The notes under the pieces: generated by a model | Told to the model about the DNA's origin: nothing | Database searches by the model: none | The model's input: the letters and a program-made list of their open reading frames with translations, nothing else | In this document: positions 18,273-27,480 of the stretch, in pieces | Numbering within the stretch: position 1 is the stretch's first letter | Layout of the letters: each line of letters begins with the position of its first letter | Program-made: the position numbers and the translations under genes | Assembly: GCA_964404895.1 (NCBI GenBank) | Contig: CAYOLV010000001.1 | Coordinates: 1 to 64,000, forward strand | DNA length: 64,000 bases | From: JBGSUZ01 sp964404895 | Lineage (GTDB): Bacteria > Bacillota > Clostridia > Peptostreptococcales > Acidaminobacteraceae | Reading direction: 5' to 3'

Positions 18273-18719
18273 GTGGATATTCGTAAAGTAACAAAAGACA
18301 AAAAGACTTACTTAGATCTGCTGTTGTTGGCCGACGAACAGGAAAATATGATTGACAAATACCTTGAACAAGGCGAAATGTTTGTTCTTTACGACAATGG
18401 AGCAAAAGCTGAAGGTGTGGTTACCAAAGAAGCAGACGGCGTTTATGAGCTTAAGAACATTGCAGTTATGCCAGACTGTCAGCGAAGGGGTTATGGGAAA
18501 AGACTGATAGATTTTATGTTTTCCCATTACAAGGATTGTAATACCATGTTTGTTGGAACAGGAGACGTCCCTTCAACGCTTTGTTTTTATCAAAAATGTG
18601 GCTTTATAGAATCTCATCGAGTAGAAAATTTTTTCACGGACAATTATGACCATCCTATGTATGAAGATGGGAAACAACTTGTTGACATGGTCTACCTGAA
18701 ACGGGTCGCAAAGCGGTAA
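18273..18719 (+). CDS. GNAT acetyltransferase
   Basis: A 148-residue single-domain enzyme. The acetyl-CoA loop is VMPDCQRRGYGKRLIDF, and the FYQKCGF motif follows near residue 109. GTG start behind GGGGGG. Substrate unknown. It lies 61 bases downstream of the DUF6179 gene and may share its transcript. Confidence 0.85.
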   Translation: MDIRKVTKDKKTYLDLLLLADEQENMIDKYLEQGEMFVLYDNGAKAEGVVTKEADGVYELKNIAVMPDCQRRGYGKRLIDFMFSHYKDCNTMFVGTGDVPSTLCFYQKCGFIESHRVENFFTDNYDHPMYEDGKQLVDMVYLKRVAKR

Positions 18720-18777
18720 AATTATAGGTATATAAACCAAATAAAATAATGGCCTTGAAACAGGTATTAGAAAAATA

Positions 18778-19953
18778 TCAGAGTCCAGTAGCTAACAACG
18801 CCGATAAGGCATTGCAGAACCCATCTAAGTCTTTTTCTGGAATAGTAAGGGCTGGGGAAAAACGAATAATATTCATTGAGGGTATTGGATATACAAAGTA
18901 TCCAGCTTCAAATAGTCTATCTCCTAATAATTGGATATCGTATTTGTCATCAAAGACAATAGCCGCCATTAGCCCCTTAACCCTCACCTCTTTAATGTTG
19001 GAGTTTGACTGCATGAGTTGAGTGAAAAAATCTTCTAGCTTTCTCCCTAAATAAGATGCCCGATCTACTAGGTTGTCTCTATGAATGATGTTAATTACCT
19101 TTTCAGCAATTACAGCTCCAAGTGGGTCGTTTTGATGTGATTGGCAATGGATCATGTTTTTCTCAGTCAATAAATCCCCAATAAAGCCATTCATTGCGAC
19201 AACACTTACAGGATAACCATTTCCAATACCTTTTCCCATGGCGACTAAATCAGGTTCAATATCAAAATGCTGAAACCCAAACCATTTTCCAGTTCGTCCA
19301 AACCCAGTAGTCACTTCGTTAGCTGCAATTAAAGCATTATGCTTTTTTGATTCTTGTCCTAAAAGTTTGACTAGTTTTTGTGGTGGAAATATGACTGGAC
19401 CGCTAATTGCAGACTCAAACATGAAAATGCCTATTTCAGAAAAATCAATGTGTTCTAAATTGCTGCAAGTTTTGCTGCAGTCCTTTTTAAGGCAGTTGTT
19501 ACAGTTCAAATAATTTACTTCTACCCACTTATTCTTATCTCTAGGGCTCTCGGTAAATGCAGAAAGGTGAGCGTGTGCAAAAGTAAGCATTTTTCTATTG
19601 GGGTAAATAACTCGGGCAGCTTTTTGAATAAACTCAACGGCTTCACTTCCTGAACTTAAAAACACAACTTTGCCATTTGAGTAATTAAAAAGATTAAGTA
19701 CTGCATTTCCGGAACACTCCACATTCTTATTTTGAAATCTGTAATTCAGGTGCATGACTTCATTCATTTGTTTTTGAATGACTTCATTTACTTCTTTGTT
19801 GCAATGGCCAATAGAAGTTGCCCAAACGCCTGCCTCAAGATCGACAATTTTTTTGTCTTGTGAGTCAAATAAGTAGGCATTGTCGGCACTTACAATTTCA
19901 GTTGTATAAAAGGGAAAGCACGTCAGTAGATGTTGAAAAGGGTTATCGTTCAT
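18778..19953 (-). CDS. Class III PLP aminotransferase with an extra Cys cluster
   Basis: A 391-residue aminotransferase of the ornithine/acetylornithine/GABA type. Visible are the SSGSEAVEF phosphate loop, ANEVTTGFGRTG (usually DEV.TG.GRTG; the aspartate contacting the PLP ring nitrogen is Asn here) and AMGKGIGNGYPVS with the PLP lysine. Between residues about 150 and 162 it carries NCNNCLKKDCSKTC, not usual in the family. It is divergent from a MocR regulator, which usually controls such a neighbour. The Asp-to-Asn change could lower or alter activity. Confidence 0.82.
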   Translation of the reverse strand: MNDNPFQHLLTCFPFYTTEIVSADNAYLFDSQDKKIVDLEAGVWATSIGHCNKEVNEVIQKQMNEVMHLNYRFQNKNVECSGNAVLNLFNYSNGKVVFLSSGSEAVEFIQKAARVIYPNRKMLTFAHAHLSAFTESPRDKNKWVEVNYLNCNNCLKKDCSKTCSNLEHIDFSEIGIFMFESAISGPVIFPPQKLVKLLGQESKKHNALIAANEVTTGFGRTGKWFGFQHFDIEPDLVAMGKGIGNGYPVSVVAMNGFIGDLLTEKNMIHCQSHQNDPLGAVIAEKVINIIHRDNLVDRASYLGRKLEDFFTQLMQSNSNIKEVRVKGLMAAIVFDDKYDIQLLGDRLFEAGYFVYPIPSMNIIRFSPALTIPEKDLDGFCNALSALLATGL

Positions 19954-20053
19954 AGAGTTCCTCCTAGCAGATTTGTCGACTTCAATGATTTTAAAGTCTT
20001 GTTATAAAAAATAATATATAATATATTTGATAGGGTCAAATTCTTATATTGAC

Positions 20054-20071
20054 AACTGTACCGGTATAGTT
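20054..20071. promoter_or_regulatory. MocR operator-like palindrome
   Basis: AACTGTACCGGTATAGTT, an 18-base palindrome with one mismatch per arm, lies in the divergent region 19954-20086, 15 bases before the MocR start. MocR proteins bind such sites between their own gene and the divergent target. Confidence 0.55.
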
Positions 20072-20086
20072 TGAGGTGAGAATAGA

Positions 20087-21478
20087 ATGATAAGAGGAAC
20101 TGAATCGGATTTTAAGTACATGAAGGTGGTTCATCACATTTTAAAATTAGCAGAGGAGGGGCATCTTAAGGCTGGAGACAGATTACCGTCTATCCGAAAA
20201 CTCTGTGAAGAATTTAGTATTAATAAGTCCACCGTAATCAGTGCACTTGATTTTTTAATCAATGAGCACGTTATTTATGCCATTGCAAAAAGTGGTTACT
20301 ATTATATTGGTAAAAAAAATGAGATAGAAGAATCGCAAGAAATTATAAATTTTATTGATGTTTTGCCAGACCCATTATTAATGCCCTTTCGAGAGTTCAA
20401 TCATTGCATAAATAAGGCAACTGAATTGTATAAATATAAATTGTTTAGTTATTGTGAGGCACAGGGCCTGTTGCAACTCAGAAAAACCCTAGTGGGGCAT
20501 CTGGCCAAACAACAAGTATACACAAGTGAAGATCATATTTATATCACATCTGGTGCCCAACAAGCTTTAAACTTAATATGCTTAATGGAGTTTCCAAATC
20601 ATAAGAATACAGTTGTCATTGAACAGCCGACGTATAGTTTAATCCAAAGAATATTAGAACTGTCAGGATACATCGTAAAATGCATTGATCGAGTAGGTTC
20701 GGATATTGATGTTGTTAAGCTTGAAAATATACTTAAGGAGGGCAACGTAGCCTTTGTCTATACCATTCCAAGATATCAAAATCCCACGGGCACATCCTAC
20801 TCTGAAAAAACGAAGCTAAAACTCATATCCCTTTCTGTAAAATATAATACTTATATTGTGGAAGATGATTACCTTTCAGATATTGGGAAGTTTAAAAAGG
20901 CGCCTCCCCTTCGTTACTATGACACAAATGATAAAGTGATCTATATTAAAAGCTTCTCAAAGACTTTTATGCCCGGAGTTAGAATTGGAGCGGTTGTATT
21001 ACCAAATGAGTTGAAAAATGAATTTTTAATAAAGAAGAAGTATGATGATTTAAATACCTCTGTATTGACTCAGGGCGCTTTAGAAGTGTTTATTTCAAAT
21101 GGCATGTACGAGCATCATATAAAAAGGATTGAAAAAGCTTATGGCAAAAAAATGAAATATGCGATGGAAGTGATGAGAAACTTAAACACGTCATTGATTT
21201 CACATGAATCACCTGAAAACGGATTTTTCCTTTGGCTGAAGATGGATGACTCCGTTGATATTCAGCTGTTGATAGAAAAATTGTCTTTGCGTAGTATTCA
21301 TGTTCAAGATCCATCTGAATTTTACTTGTTTAAGGAAACCCATCAAAACTCACTGCGTTTATGCATTTCAAACTTAACAAATGAACAAATACGAACAGGA
21401 TTGATGACAGTTTACAAAGAAGTCGAATTAAAGACTGAGGAACTGTATCATAATCTTGAAATTGAAAAAAAGTATTAA
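20087..21478 (+). CDS. MocR-family regulator (GntR helix-turn-helix plus aminotransferase fold)
   Basis: A 463-residue fusion. The N-terminal GntR wing-helix domain reads GHLKAGDRLPSIRKLCEEFS. The rest has a class I aminotransferase fold (ITSGAQQALNLICLMEF, QNPTGTSYS, and SFSKTFMPGVRIGAVVLP with the PLP lysine). MocR proteins sense PLP or PLP-bound amines and regulate vitamin B6 or amine metabolism. It is divergent from the class III aminotransferase, the likely target. A strong terminator follows. Confidence 0.9.
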   Translation: MIRGTESDFKYMKVVHHILKLAEEGHLKAGDRLPSIRKLCEEFSINKSTVISALDFLINEHVIYAIAKSGYYYIGKKNEIEESQEIINFIDVLPDPLLMPFREFNHCINKATELYKYKLFSYCEAQGLLQLRKTLVGHLAKQQVYTSEDHIYITSGAQQALNLICLMEFPNHKNTVVIEQPTYSLIQRILELSGYIVKCIDRVGSDIDVVKLENILKEGNVAFVYTIPRYQNPTGTSYSEKTKLKLISLSVKYNTYIVEDDYLSDIGKFKKAPPLRYYDTNDKVIYIKSFSKTFMPGVRIGAVVLPNELKNEFLIKKKYDDLNTSVLTQGALEVFISNGMYEHHIKRIEKAYGKKMKYAMEVMRNLNTSLISHESPENGFFLWLKMDDSVDIQLLIEKLSLRSIHVQDPSEFYLFKETHQNSLRLCISNLTNEQIRTGLMTVYKEVELKTEELYHNLEIEKKY

Positions 21479-21500
21479 ATATTATTGCATAAATTTTATT

Positions 21501-21547
21501 AAAATGCGAGTTTTTAGGTGAATGAATCACCCTAAAAACTCGCATTT
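21501..21547. terminator. Strong terminator after MocR
   Basis: AAAATGCGAGTTTTTAGG pairs with CCTAAAAACTCGCATTTT across a short loop and ends in T6. Confidence 0.85.
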
Positions 21548-21561
21548 TTTAATGTAAAGAG

Positions 21562-21613
21562 GTACGAAGTCTCACTCATAAGCAGACGAACTCCATGTTC
21601 TTTTCCGCATAGT
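21562..21613. repeat. Diverged copy of a dispersed palindromic repeat
   Basis: ACGAAGTCT, GCAGaCGAACT, ATGTTC and CGCATAG occur in the same order and spacing as in the repeat at 44357-44493. The hairpin arms have decayed. Confidence 0.4.
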
Positions 21614-21639
21614 TATAGTTATATGGCGATATAAAAAGA

Positions 21640-21668
21640 TTGACCTAATTAAATGTAAGTGATATCGT
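21640..21668 (+). promoter_or_regulatory. Candidate promoter of the DUF6603 cluster
   Basis: TTGACC (21640-21645) and TATCGT (21663-21668) are 17 bases apart. The -10 lies inside the palindrome 21652-21675. The leader to the first start is about 260 bases and shows no recognised riboswitch. Confidence 0.4.
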
Positions 21669-21675
21669 TTACATT
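21652..21675. promoter_or_regulatory. Palindromic operator before the DUF6603 cluster
   Basis: AATGTAA-gt-GATATC-gt-TTACATT is a 24-base interrupted palindrome covering the -10 of the candidate promoter. Its ATGTAA/TTACAT half-sites recur in the Rrf2 operator at 38725-38753 on the other side of the cluster. Confidence 0.5.
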
Positions 21676-21934
21676 AATATAACACGATTTATTCAAGTAA
21701 TGTAAAATCATGGTTTGTCAAAGGTGTTATCCAATCTCTCCATATCCAAATGTTTATGACATTTTCTATTTTTCCTCAAAGAGGCCCTTACCCTCAAGTC
21801 CTATTTCTATTTAATTTTACTCTAAAACAATCCACCGCTAGAAGCACTGTCACCATTATCTATAAGTATTGAATTGGTTTTATGCAATGTTTTTACTCAC
21901 CATAAATTCTTTGCCACAAAGAAAGGATGAGAAA

Positions 21935-24900
21935 ATGGAATTAAAAGACATAGCAAAACGGATTAGCGAATCCATCATTGACAGTAAATTTTTGCTTTCA
22001 GATGAAACCACCACAGAAACCAACGATGTGTCCACACTGCTCAATGAAGCCTATCAAGTTACAAAATTGGAAATGGAACAGGTCGTTTTCAAGTATGAAA
22101 CTGAAATCACCGTGGAAGGCAATGTCAATTTAGAAGGTCAAAAAGATGTAAAGTTTACTGTAAACTTTAAAAACGTACCGGAAAACAGCCAAGAAATTCT
22201 CTGTTCTGTTTCAGCCCTTATGCCTAAATCTTGGGAGATGCCCATTGACGATGAAGATCAGTACTATTTGTCATCGGTTGCGACCCATTTCCAGAAGCAA
22301 ATTGGAACAGCGCAAATAACGGGTTCCATTACTGGGTTAATGAAATTAGCCGATCTCAACTTTAACGCAAAGGGCACTTATCAGTATAAAGAGCATATAT
22401 GGTTCATTGAGTTTACCGCTGATGAGATTACGACTACCCGTGCATTAATTGACGCTTTTGAATCAAAGGCTCACTTGGGCATTCCTAGTGATGTGCTTCC
22501 CGATGCGGCCTTCAATAAACTTCTAATTGGTTATGAAGGCAAGGGCGAAAATTTATGGGATAAGCTGGCTGTGGATGTGGACACTGGCTGTGATTTAACC
22601 ATTACAGACCAGTTGGCGTTAACATCTTTTGGCGTAACACTTCAGAAGAGAAACAGCAGTTATTCCTTCTCTTTAAAGGGAAACTTGGTTATTGCAACCA
22701 CTACTTTGCCAGTCTACTTGCAAATGCGAGAAGATTTCTTTGAGCTTGGGGTTGCTGTCGGTGACGAGGGCTGTCCTTTGCCGTCCCTTTCTGACGTGGC
22801 CAGTCTGCTTGGCATTTCTGAGTGGATGTCTGTATTTCCAAAGGAAGTTGCAGAGGGCAAAAATCTAACCCTGCATTTATTCACAATGGTTGCCCCTTAT
22901 AGTTTGAAGGAACTGAATCAATTTTATGTCACCATCAGCATCGACAGCAATTGGTCCTTTTTTGGCATAGAGAGTCTGGTACTGAAAAGCATAAAACTTG
23001 GTTTCTACCGTCAAACAACAGGGGCTAAGGTTATCACAGGATTCATTATTATTGGTGTGATCAGTATTTCTGAATTCGAAGTCCAAATTGGCGGAGACTA
23101 TAATTCTGAAATTGGATGGACCTTACGAGGTGGATTCCCTGCAAAAGAGGAGTTACATCTTGAAAAGCTGTTAGTGATGTTTGCTGAAATGCTAGGGGTA
23201 GAAAGTATTGCTTCATTGCCAATACCAGAGATCACTTTATACGATGTACAAGTTTCCTTTGCACTCACCAGCAAAGATTTTAAAGCTCACGCTAAGAATA
23301 GAATAACGGCTAAAACAGACCCTTCCATTTTGGATAAGCTTTTCGAGATTCAAGCTGAAATTACCATTGAGTCTACTTGCACTGCCAATAAGAGAGACTA
23401 TAAAGGTCAGTTCAAGGGCATTTTAGACATGGAGGGCAGTGAATTTGTCGTTACATATGATTTTGATACCAAAGATCCTAACAACAAGGTTTCGGCTTCA
23501 TGGAAACCAATAACCGAGAAAGATGTCATCACCATTGAGAAAATACTCAACTTCTTTGGAATTAGTGACGTACCGCCTGTTATTTCAGACTTGAACTTTA
23601 ATATTTCTGGCGTCTCCATGTCCTATGACATAGATAAAAGTGAACTTGCAGTCAACGTTGAGACCAATGTATTCCAAAAGATATCTTTAGTGATTAAAAA
23701 TTCAGACTATACCATCGACATCATCTTAAACGACAAAATTGCCTTATCCATGCTTCCAATTGTGGGAACTTATTTGCATTTACTAGACAGTTTAGCCGTC
23801 GAAAATTTGGAACTCTATGCTTCTTCCAAAAACAATCCTGAAAAGGGTACGGTAAGCGGTGCTGCAATTCTAGGAAAAATCTACGACATGCCGTTTGTGA
23901 TGCAAATTTATGAAAGCAAACCAAACGATCAATTAGCCTTGAGTGCTGATTCCAGAGGGGTTGACCTCGGAGATAGAGATTATGATTTCCTCCTAGGCAG
24001 TCAAAAGTCAAACGGCGGCATGACGAAGTGGTTCACCCTTAACAAATCCTTTGGCATATTTGAGTTTTACAGATTTGGCGTGGGATATGCCGACGAGAGA
24101 ATCACCTTCTTACTGGACGCTTCGTTAGCTTCCAAACCGATAGAGCTAGGCGTCATGGGACTGGGTCTTGGCTTAAAATTGGATGATCCTAAAGATGTGG
24201 CCTTCTATTTAGCAGGTCTGAAAATTGCATTTGATAACGGTGTCGTAGCCATAGGAGGCGCTTTCCTCAAATCCAATATTGGAGACGCAGAAAGTTACGA
24301 CGGCGAGTTACTCATCAAAACAGGGGATTTGGCGATCTTCGCAATGGGCACATACAGTGGGAAATCCTTATTTGTTTCTGCGCTGGTCAATAAGAATTTT
24401 GGTGGACCACCAGCCTTCTTCTTAACGGGTTTAGCCGCAAGTTTTGGTTACAACATGGGTGTTGAAATACCTGGAATAGACGACGTTGCAACTTTCCCAC
24501 TAGTCAGTGGGGCTATGGGAAATATTGACCAGTCTCAAATGTTAAGCAAACTCAAAGAAAAATTGACCATTGAAGACGGGGAAATTTTCCTTGCAGCAGG
24601 GGTTAAGTTTACCTCGTTCAAAATGATAGAATCTTTTGCACTGCTGACCTTATCCTTAGGTCACGAAACGGAAATCAACTTACTGGGGTTGTCTCAAGTA
24701 AGTGTGCCGCCTAAAATAAGCAGCAAAATAGAGCCGCTGGCCTTTGCCCAGCTTGCCCTTAAAATCACTGTCAGTCCTAAGTCGGGGCTCTTTGCCATGA
24801 TGGCAAAATTAACCTCTGAGTCCTATATTCTGTCTAAAGATTGTAAGCTGACAGGTGGTTTTGCATTCTATGTCTGGTTTGCAGGTGAACACTCAGGGGA

Positions 24901-26134
24901 CTTTGTCTTATCCCTTGGTGGCTACCATCCAAACTATAAAAAACCAGCCCACTATCCAGTTGTGCCAAGACTTGGATTCAATTGGGACGTCACATCGGAT
25001 TTGAAACTCAGCGGGGATCTTTACTTTGCCCTTACACCGTCAGTACTTATGGCGGGAGGCCGATTAGCCGCCGTTTATTCAAAGGGTTGTGTTAAAGCTT
25101 GGTTTATAGCCCAAGCCGATTTCTATATTGGCTGGAAACCATTCTTCTATGACATTAGTATTTACGCAGGATTTGGGGTCTCCGTGAAGGTCAATCTCCT
25201 ATTTGTCCATACGACCATCAAGGTTGAGTTATCTGCAGGACTGCATATCTGGGGACCTGATTTTAGCGGCGTTGCTAAAATATCCTTATACATTATATCC
25301 TTTAGCATTGAATTTGGAGCAGGCTCACCGAAGAGTCCGCCTCTACTCAACTGGTCAGAGTTTTCCACTTCATTCCTTCCAGAAGTGGAGAAGGCTAAAA
25401 TATCAGCTTCCAATTTAATGGCGAATCAGGCGACGGAAGTCGATCCGTGGGTGATGCCTCTTTCTGCTAAGTTAAGCGATGGTCAAAGAGGCGAGTTCAA
25501 TATTGAAGGGAAAGTAGTACCTGCCATTGGAGCAGAAGGGGCTAAGTTCATGCTTCAGTCTGCAGTCCCAATTACTTCTATGAAACTAAATGAAGTGGAC
25601 ATTGAACTCCATAAGGACATGCCTAAAGTAGGCGTATTGCCGATGGGGACCAACAAGGAACTTAAGTCGGTGTTCACTGTTCGTGTCAATCATGGGGTAG
25701 ATGAAGGGATCCAGTGGGTTGTGGAACCAATTTACAACAATGTACCAAGTGCTATTTGGGGAATGGAAAAGACCAATGAAGAACTGGTAAAAGGCGTTGC
25801 TGTGGGCATCTGCATTCGTCCAGTGGAACGACAAACCAGCTTATTCCCAAAAGACGGGTACATTGATTTGAACCAGTTGTCTATTTATTCCCGTATTGAG
25901 CGCAACTTCAAATGGAACCCTGTTTGGCAGTTGCCAAGTCATAACCAAGACCATCCAATAGAGACCCTCTCCGCAACAATTATGGAGCCTTCGGTGTGTC
26001 GTTTACGCCAAGACTGGATAGAGCTCATGAACGCATCGGGATTTGGTTTTGATAAGGATATTAATCTGACCAAAATGGCTGCTGAAGCAGATAATTGCTT
26101 TACAGAAGAAATGACATTGGGGGTTTTGATATGA
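21935..26134 (+). CDS. DUF6603-type giant beta-rich protein
   Basis: A 1399-residue protein with no signal peptide and no clear membrane helix. The region about 700-1160 matches my memory of the DUF6603 domain (FGVGYADERITFLLDASLAS near 713, and GGPPAFFLTGLAASFGYN near 823). The rest is alternating hydrophobic/polar beta strands in long repeats, suggesting an extended beta structure. Function is unknown for the family. ATG 21935 is chosen for the AAAGGATGAG site; earlier in-frame starts lack one. Its stop overlaps the next start by four bases. It is the first gene of an eight-gene operon. Confidence 0.8.
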   Translation: MELKDIAKRISESIIDSKFLLSDETTTETNDVSTLLNEAYQVTKLEMEQVVFKYETEITVEGNVNLEGQKDVKFTVNFKNVPENSQEILCSVSALMPKSWEMPIDDEDQYYLSSVATHFQKQIGTAQITGSITGLMKLADLNFNAKGTYQYKEHIWFIEFTADEITTTRALIDAFESKAHLGIPSDVLPDAAFNKLLIGYEGKGENLWDKLAVDVDTGCDLTITDQLALTSFGVTLQKRNSSYSFSLKGNLVIATTTLPVYLQMREDFFELGVAVGDEGCPLPSLSDVASLLGISEWMSVFPKEVAEGKNLTLHLFTMVAPYSLKELNQFYVTISIDSNWSFFGIESLVLKSIKLGFYRQTTGAKVITGFIIIGVISISEFEVQIGGDYNSEIGWTLRGGFPAKEELHLEKLLVMFAEMLGVESIASLPIPEITLYDVQVSFALTSKDFKAHAKNRITAKTDPSILDKLFEIQAEITIESTCTANKRDYKGQFKGILDMEGSEFVVTYDFDTKDPNNKVSASWKPITEKDVITIEKILNFFGISDVPPVISDLNFNISGVSMSYDIDKSELAVNVETNVFQKISLVIKNSDYTIDIILNDKIALSMLPIVGTYLHLLDSLAVENLELYASSKNNPEKGTVSGAAILGKIYDMPFVMQIYESKPNDQLALSADSRGVDLGDRDYDFLLGSQKSNGGMTKWFTLNKSFGIFEFYRFGVGYADERITFLLDASLASKPIELGVMGLGLGLKLDDPKDVAFYLAGLKIAFDNGVVAIGGAFLKSNIGDAESYDGELLIKTGDLAIFAMGTYSGKSLFVSALVNKNFGGPPAFFLTGLAASFGYNMGVEIPGIDDVATFPLVSGAMGNIDQSQMLSKLKEKLTIEDGEIFLAAGVKFTSFKMIESFALLTLSLGHETEINLLGLSQVSVPPKISSKIEPLAFAQLALKITVSPKSGLFAMMAKLTSESYILSKDCKLTGGFAFYVWFAGEHSGDFVLSLGGYHPNYKKPAHYPVVPRLGFNWDVTSDLKLSGDLYFALTPSVLMAGGRLAAVYSKGCVKAWFIAQADFYIGWKPFFYDISIYAGFGVSVKVNLLFVHTTIKVELSAGLHIWGPDFSGVAKISLYIISFSIEFGAGSPKSPPLLNWSEFSTSFLPEVEKAKISASNLMANQATEVDPWVMPLSAKLSDGQRGEFNIEGKVVPAIGAEGAKFMLQSAVPITSMKLNEVDIELHKDMPKVGVLPMGTNKELKSVFTVRVNHGVDEGIQWVVEPIYNNVPSAIWGMEKTNEELVKGVAVGICIRPVERQTSLFPKDGYIDLNQLSIYSRIERNFKWNPVWQLPSHNQDHPIETLSATIMEPSVCRLRQDWIELMNASGFGFDKDINLTKMAAEADNCFTEEMTLGVLI

Positions 26135-27480
26135 CTGAGCAAAATGAACGTTTTAAAATGATGCGCCTTTGCCTGCCACCTATCAAAAATGGTGCTGGGT
26201 CCATTGAAGTACAACAAGAAGTAACCACCCCGCAACAAGATGTATTTAAAACAGAGCTGCCATTTCAAGTGGCAGGGGCTCATTTTACAATGCCAGTGGA
26301 AGATATTCAAACGGTCTATCCACCAGTGGATGGAACGGGTAACTACAGCAATTCAATTGGGCATATCACTTTTAAGAGAAAGAGTTTTCCTTGGGAAAAT
26401 TCAGTCATGCCCCCAAAAATTCAATCGAATAAAGAGGGTTTTGTAGAAGATGACACTCAGGTTTTACCCTGGTTAGCCTTGATTTGTATTTCTGAAGATG
26501 AGCAAGTCCTCATGAAGCGCATGACCCTTGAAAATTTATTTAAAGAGACAGAGGGGGAGATCTTTTATCCCCTTAAGAAAATGCCCCTTTGCACCGAGAC
26601 GCCAGAAACCGTATGTAATGTGATTGATTTGCCCATGGATTTATACGATCAGATCATGCCAAGAGAAATGGATATTCAGTATCTGACCCATGTCAAATTA
26701 ATCGATTTAAATGCTAAAGTAGACAGTATGGTTTCTATGGATGGCTATTTTTCAGTGGTGGTATCCAATCGATTTATACCATCGGGTGAAAATGACACCA
26801 AGAGAAGCACCCTGTACTTAGTTTCATTAGAAGGCTATGATGGTTATCTGCCAGAAGGTGGAAAGGTTGCTGAACTGAAAGACAAAAAAGCGGTGCGCTT
26901 GGTGTCTTTGTACAATTGGAATGTCTTCTCAACTCAAAAAGGGGAAGTGGATTTTCGAAATATCATTACCAATATCAGCAGTGATGCTTTAGCCATGTCT
27001 GGTAACCCCGTGCTAGAACGGGGACAAGTTCCTCTTGAACACTATACGAGAACAGGGGAGAAAACCGTTTCTCTCTATAGAGGACCACTTCTTCCATACG
27101 CACCAAAACCAGCAGAATATCTTTCAAAGTATACAGCAGATGGCTTTATAATTTACGACCCTAATCATGGGCTAATGGATATGTCCTATTCTTCTGCATG
27201 GCAGCTTGGCAAACTGTTAATCCTTAAGAATCAAGCAATAGCCTTAGCGCTGATAGGGTGGAAAAAAAGAGTGGCAAGACAGCGCCACATAGAAGAAAAC
27301 AAAGATGTCATTAGCAGGAAAATGGAACAAGGTCTAAAGATGGATCAGGGAGATATAGTAGATTTTTGGGTCAACACCCTGTCTGAGGAATTGCTAGAGA
27401 AGGATCTGATTGCTCCTGTTTCAATCGACACAAAACTTGGGATAAGGGGGGAACAAGATGCAAAGTTGGAGAAAAAATAA
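26131..27480 (+). CDS. Cluster protein 2, unknown family
   Basis: A 449-residue protein of no family I can name. The start overlaps the previous stop (ATGA) behind GGGGG. Notable are YRGPLLPYAPKPAEYL from about residue 316 and the motif YSSAWQLGKLLILKNQAIAL near 353-372, followed by a basic, helical C-terminus. It has no signal peptide. I have the impression that an R-G-P-L...AW.LG..L.L pattern accompanies DUF6603 genes in other bacteria, but this could not be checked. It overlaps the third gene by 23 bases. Confidence 0.7.
   Translation: MTEQNERFKMMRLCLPPIKNGAGSIEVQQEVTTPQQDVFKTELPFQVAGAHFTMPVEDIQTVYPPVDGTGNYSNSIGHITFKRKSFPWENSVMPPKIQSNKEGFVEDDTQVLPWLALICISEDEQVLMKRMTLENLFKETEGEIFYPLKKMPLCTETPETVCNVIDLPMDLYDQIMPREMDIQYLTHVKLIDLNAKVDSMVSMDGYFSVVVSNRFIPSGENDTKRSTLYLVSLEGYDGYLPEGGKVAELKDKKAVRLVSLYNWNVFSTQKGEVDFRNIITNISSDALAMSGNPVLERGQVPLEHYTRTGEKTVSLYRGPLLPYAPKPAEYLSKYTADGFIIYDPNHGLMDMSYSSAWQLGKLLILKNQAIALALIGWKKRVARQRHIEENKDVISRKMEQGLKMDQGDIVDFWVNTLSEELLEKDLIAPVSIDTKLGIRGEQDAKLEKK

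Noticed and set aside
23721..24011. Antisense open frame inside the DUF6603 gene
   Set aside because: Antisense shadow; no start signals and no family resemblance.
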